DNA from: Candidatus Atribacteria bacterium
GTDB taxonomy: Bacteria > Atribacterota > Atribacteria > Atribacterales > Caldatribacteriaceae
Length of the DNA: 9,352 bases
Reading direction: 5' to 3'
Assembly (NCBI GenBank): GCA_029982105.1
Contig: JARRCQ010000049.1
Location: 1 to 9,352 of the forward strand
Positions within the stretch are counted from its first letter, which is position 1. Each line of letters begins with the position of its first letter. The notes beneath the pieces were generated by a model. The model ran no database searches and had not been told where the DNA came from. It was given only the letters and a program-made list of their open reading frames with translations. Below are positions 6,180 through 9,352 of the stretch, piece by piece. Both the position numbers and the translations under genes were made by a program.

Positions 6180-6941
6180 TTAAAGTTTAACTTTTTCTCC
6201 ATACTTCCATCCCGCTTTTTCCATCTCCTGAATGAATTTCACCACGCAATCTACCAGCGCTTTAAACATCTTTTCTCCCTTTTCCGGAGTCCCTTTGGTG
6301 GGGTCACCAGTAGCTCCATAAGGGGTAATTTCGCTGAATTTCCATTTAATATCTAAATTATCAGGAAGGTCAGGAACTACTCCCCGAGCATTTTCCATTC
6401 GAGTAAGTTGCGGATAAAGATGTAAAACGATGGAAGTTTCTCCCTCTCCTGCATGACCCAACCCTCCCCACACTTCAAAAGTTTGAGGAGAAAGTAATTC
6501 TCCAGCTTTCACCCACCAGGCGTCTAAAGAGGCAATAAAAGAATCGGGATATTTCACTTTAATCGAGCGAGATGCTATTTCAATAGGAGCAATATTACCA
6601 TCGTGTCCATTGATTATAATAATATGGTTAATCCCTTGTCTTATAGAAGAATCCAGAATGTCTTTCAATACTTCTACCAGAACCTCGGGGCGCAAAGTCA
6701 AAGTAAAAGGAAAGTCATCATAGTGAAAACTCACCCCATAAGTCACAGGAGGCAAAACCAAAAGTCCCTCTACTTCTTTAGCAACTCCTTCTGCAATAGC
6801 TAAAGAAACTAAGGTATCAGTGCCGAAAGGTAGATGAAAACCATGATTTTCTGCCGACCCTACTGCCAGAATAGCCTTATCAAATTTACCTTCTTTGAAA
6901 TCGGTATAGGTAAGATGAGGATGAAAATACTTTTCGCTCAT
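6180..6941 (-). CDS. Creatininase-family metal-dependent amidohydrolase
   Basis: A 253-residue cytoplasmic protein of usual family length, without a signal peptide. Family landmarks are GSAENHG with Glu31 and His33, Asp42 in the FGTDT segment (E-x-H-8-D metal motif), NGHDGN with His113, and the HAGEGETS segment (163-170) with Glu166/Glu168. These fit a dinuclear Zn/Mn site. The family includes creatinine amidohydrolase, the FAPy deformylase ArfB, the mycofactocin peptidase MftE and hydrolases of cyclic or simple amides. Creatininase itself has a Glu after the His in its NGH motif; here it is Asp followed by Gly, so true creatininase activity is doubtful and the substrate is unknown. AAGGAGG is 7 bases before the ATG. 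It follows livM by 23 bases, so it is probably co-transcribed with the importer and acts on an imported compound. Confidence 0.9.
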   Translation of the reverse strand: MSEKYFHPHLTYTDFKEGKFDKAILAVGSAENHGFHLPFGTDTLVSLAIAEGVAKEVEGLLVLPPVTYGVSFHYDDFPFTLTLRPEVLVEVLKDILDSSIRQGINHIIIINGHDGNIAPIEIASRSIKVKYPDSFIASLDAWWVKAGELLSPQTFEVWGGLGHAGEGETSIVLHLYPQLTRMENARGVVPDLPDNLDIKWKFSEITPYGATGDPTKGTPEKGEKMFKALVDCVVKFIQEMEKAGWKYGEKVKL

Positions 6942-6964
6942 TTTTATTCCTCCTTTTAGTAATT

Positions 6965-7951
6965 TTAACCTATCCTGGAATAACGCTTTCCCATTATTCC
7001 TTCTGGCCTCCAGAGCATAATTACAATTAGTAATACAGCATAAACTAACTCTATTAACCCATAAACTTGTAATCCTTCTTCTACCGGCTTCAGAGCATAG
7101 CGCAAAGCAATGAGAGATACTGCTCCTACTATTGGTCCAGAGGTAGTACCCATTCCCCCCACAACAAGCATAGTAACAATTTGAAAAGTCAGAAAAAAGG
7201 AAAACTCAAGAGGACGAATAGCCTTGGTAAAATGAGCATATAATCCCCCTGCTACTCCGGCAAAAAAAGCCCCTACTACAAAAGATAAAAGTTTATATTT
7301 CATAGGATAAATGCCTAAAGCTTGAGCAGCAGTTTCGTCTTCCCTGATAGCCAGCATTGCTCGACCAAAGCGAGAATTTACCAGCCTCCAAATTACATAA
7401 ACAGAGATAAACAACCACAGATATGTCCAGTAAATATTGGTATAAGAGGGAATAGCATTAATTCCCATAGAACCTCGAGTAATTCCCCGCAGGGTTTTAG
7501 CAAAAGTAGTAACTATTACCATAAAACCCAAAGAGGCTACAGAAAGGTAATGTCCTCGCAAGCGTAAAACAGGTAATCCTATTAAAAGAGCTGATAAACT
7601 GGCCAAAGCGCCTCCAGCTAAAATAGCCAAGAAAAAGGACCAAGAATGTTCTGGTCCTCCCAAAAACGGAGGAAGAAGAGGAAGCTCATAAGCTTCTCTC
7701 AATTGGAGAGGAAAAGCCAATAGAGTAGAAGTGTAAGCGCCTATAGCCATAAAAGCAGCATGACCCAGGGAGAAAAGGCCAGTATACCCATTGGTGAGAT
7801 TTAAACTTACAGTGGTAATAGAATAAATACCCATTAAAATTAGAATATGAATCAAATAACGATTCAGGAGATGGTCAGCTAAGAAAACTCCCCCTAAGAG
7901 GATCAATCCTCCCACTAAAAACCACAGCTCGGGAATCTTAACTTTTGTCAT
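6965..7951 (-). CDS. livM: HAAT-family ABC importer permease, LivM type
   Basis: Inner-membrane permease of 328 residues with about eight to ten hydrophobic segments. Family motifs are NLTNGYTGLFSLGHAAF (51-67), RLRGHYLSVASLGF (130-143), the cytoplasmic coupling-loop region AIREDETAAQALGI (201-214), VGGMGTTSGPIVGA (264-277) and the C-terminal WRPEGIMGKR (314-323). Its ATG overlaps the livH stop as ATGA, a sign of translational coupling, and GAGGTG lies 5 bases upstream of it. It would pair with LivH to form the channel of an importer for branched-chain amino acids, urea or short amides. The sequence does not fix the substrate, and the downstream creatininase-family gene hints at an amide. The LivM type is secure. 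Confidence 0.93.
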   Translation of the reverse strand: MTKVKIPELWFLVGGLILLGGVFLADHLLNRYLIHILILMGIYSITTVSLNLTNGYTGLFSLGHAAFMAIGAYTSTLLAFPLQLREAYELPLLPPFLGGPEHSWSFFLAILAGGALASLSALLIGLPVLRLRGHYLSVASLGFMVIVTTFAKTLRGITRGSMGINAIPSYTNIYWTYLWLFISVYVIWRLVNSRFGRAMLAIREDETAAQALGIYPMKYKLLSFVVGAFFAGVAGGLYAHFTKAIRPLEFSFFLTFQIVTMLVVGGMGTTSGPIVGAVSLIALRYALKPVEEGLQVYGLIELVYAVLLIVIMLWRPEGIMGKRYSRIG

Positions 7952-8847
7952 ACTCGCACCTCTTCCTTAACTCCCATAATACCCGAGGGCTTGATGAGCA
8001 GAACTAAAATCAAGATAGCAAACACTATTCCGTCCCGATATTCAGAAAAAGAAGTAGGCAAGAAAGCAATGGATAAGATTTCAGCTAAACCTAAAACAAA
8101 CCCCCCCACCATTGCTCCGGGAATGCTTCCTACTCCCCCTATTACCACTGCTACAAAAGCCTTTACTCCAGTTAAAAATCCCATATCGTAAGAAATTTGT
8201 CCATATTTGGCTCCCCACATAAAACCAGTAAAAGCAGCCAATGCCGAGCCTAAAACAAAGGCTACAGAAATAACCCGGTTAATTTCTATCCCCATAATAC
8301 TCGCTACTTCTAAATTTTCTGCTGTGGCCCGCATAGCGATGCCCATTTTGGTTCTTTTAATAAACAGGTGAAAACACCACATAATAATCAGCGAAGCTCC
8401 AATAATAAATATATCTATGGTCCTAAAGGTCAGAAATGAAGTCTTAAAAATAGTGGTGAGGTAAGAAGGAGCTTTAAAGGCATAGGGTTGAGGAGAAATT
8501 ACCATTTTCATAAAATTTTCAATAAAAGTATAAAAACCCAAAGAAGTAATAAGGAGAGCAACCTCCGGCCCCCCTCGCAATTTGCGATAAGCCACTATAT
8601 CCAAAACTAAGCCCATTAATCCTCCAAAGCCCAGGACTAAAAATATGACCGCCACCAAGGGGAAACCAAAACGAACCAAAACAAAATAAGTGAAAAATGC
8701 CCCCAAGGTAATTAATGCCCCATGAGCAAAATTGATGAGTCGCAGAATACCATAAACCATTGTCATCCCTAAAGCTAAAAGAGCATAAATACAACCTAAA
8801 ATTACTCCATTCATAGTCTGTTGCAAGAAATAACCCAGAGAAAACAT
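7948..8847 (-). CDS. livH: HAAT-family ABC importer permease, LivH type
   Basis: Inner-membrane permease of 299 residues, normal for the family. Landmarks are NGVILGCIYALLALGMTMVY (13-32), RLINFAHGALITLGAF (36-51), the coupling loop RATAENLEVASIMGIEINRV (173-192), KAFVAVVIGGVGSIPGAMVG (229-248) and the C-terminal IKPSGIMG (285-292). It partners LivM in the membrane. It starts one base after the livF stop; GGGAGG sits at the end of livF, 5 bases before the ATG, and its own end overlaps livM by 4 bases, so all are translated from one mRNA. The substrate is unknown; assignment to the branched-chain amino acid class is by family only. Confidence 0.93.
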   Translation of the reverse strand: MFSLGYFLQQTMNGVILGCIYALLALGMTMVYGILRLINFAHGALITLGAFFTYFVLVRFGFPLVAVIFLVLGFGGLMGLVLDIVAYRKLRGGPEVALLITSLGFYTFIENFMKMVISPQPYAFKAPSYLTTIFKTSFLTFRTIDIFIIGASLIIMWCFHLFIKRTKMGIAMRATAENLEVASIMGIEINRVISVAFVLGSALAAFTGFMWGAKYGQISYDMGFLTGVKAFVAVVIGGVGSIPGAMVGGFVLGLAEILSIAFLPTSFSEYRDGIVFAILILVLLIKPSGIMGVKEEVRV

Positions 8848-8848
8848 A

Positions 8849-9352
8849 TTAGCCTCCCAGATAAGCTTTTTTTACATCTTCTTGAGACCGTACTTCAGCA
8901 GCTTTTCCTTGAACTTTTACTTTACCAGTCTCCAAAAGGTAAGCGTAATCACAAACCTTTAAAGCCATAGTAGCATTTTGTTCTACTAATAAAATGGTTA
9001 CTCCTTCCTGACGGATATTAGTAATGAAGGTGTATAATTCCCTAACTAAAAGTGGAGCTAATCCCAGGGAGGGCTCATCTAAGAGCATCAAAAGAGGGCG
9101 AGACATCAAACCTCGTCCCAAAGCTAACATTTGTTGTTCTCCTCCACTTAAAGTTCCCGCAACCTGTTCCTTTCTTTCTTGTAAACGAGGAAAAAGGCTA
9201 TAAACCCGGCTCAAGTCTTTTCCTATTCCTTCTCTATCAGAGCGGTGATAAGCTCCTAAAAAGAGATTTTCCTCTACCGAAAGACGATTAAAAATTCCTC
9301 TCCCTTCAGGCACCAAAGTTATCCCCAATTTTACTCGCTGAGGAGGAGAAAG
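8849..9352 (-). CDS. livF: HAAT-family ABC importer ATPase, LivF type, 5' end off window
   Basis: ATP-binding subunit that powers the LivH/LivM channel at the inner face of the membrane. The window holds the last 167 residues; about 70 N-terminal residues, including the Walker A motif, lie off the right edge. Reading continues open to 9352, so a TTG at 9328 is not the start. Visible motifs are VPEGRGIF (14-21, LivF hallmark), signature LSGGEQQ (68-74), Walker B MLLDEP (89-94), and VEQN (123-126), where most ABC ATPases have a His switch but LivF-type subunits commonly have Gln. LivG and a periplasmic binding protein are expected upstream, off window. The VPEGR and VEQN motifs distinguish it from LivG. 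Confidence 0.94.
   Translation of the reverse strand, partial: LSPPQRVKLGITLVPEGRGIFNRLSVEENLFLGAYHRSDREGIGKDLSRVYSLFPRLQERKEQVAGTLSGGEQQMLALGRGLMSRPLLMLLDEPSLGLAPLLVRELYTFITNIRQEGVTILLVEQNATMALKVCDYAYLLETGKVKVQGKAAEVRSQEDVKKAYLGG

Noticed and set aside
8519..8794. 91-codon minus-strand frame inside livH
   Set aside because: It is out of frame with livH, whose family motifs run uninterrupted through this part.
1..9352. CRISPR array, tRNA, rRNA or intact insertion sequence
   Set aside because: No regularly spaced repeat units, cloverleaf-like or rRNA-like stretches, or transposase frames were found on either strand by eye.

Overview
This is an AT-rich bacterial window with compact, mostly minus-strand operons, strong Shine-Dalgarno sites, sigma-70-type promoters, a lipobox lipoprotein and a CsoR copper sensor. 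These features fit an anaerobic or thermophilic Bacillota-like lineage, or an allied group such as Atribacterota. The sequence alone does not fix the phylum.

Layout from left to right: (1) 1-1651, minus strand: a small coiled-coil/double zinc-ribbon protein gene overlaps by 8 bases the start of purB (adenylosuccinate lyase), whose 3' end lies off the left edge. (2) 1652-2284: about 630 bases without a convincing gene but rich in inverted and direct repeats. (3) 2285-5137, minus strand: a copper-resistance operon, csoR then copA, with a good promoter, a candidate CsoR operator in the promoter spacer and an intrinsic terminator. (4) 5199-6127, plus strand: a divergent gene for a secreted Ig-like-domain lipoprotein with its own promoter, two Fur-family-like half-palindromes, and a perfect 17-bp hairpin terminator shared with the convergent operon. 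(5) 6180-9352, minus strand: the end of a branched-chain-amino-acid-type (HAAT family) ABC importer operon, livF (partial), livH and livM, followed 23 bases later by a creatininase-family amidohydrolase.

How the genes work together: CsoR should repress csoR-copA until Cu(I) rises, and CopA then pumps Cu(I) out. The importer and the creatininase-family enzyme are tightly linked on one transcript, which suggests uptake and hydrolysis of an amide or cyclic amide. This is the most interesting functional hypothesis in the window. The other unexplained parts are the structured gap at 1652-2284, the zinc-ribbon/purB coupling, and the metal-box-like sites in the lipoprotein promoter. No CRISPR array, rRNA, tRNA or intact insertion sequence was seen.
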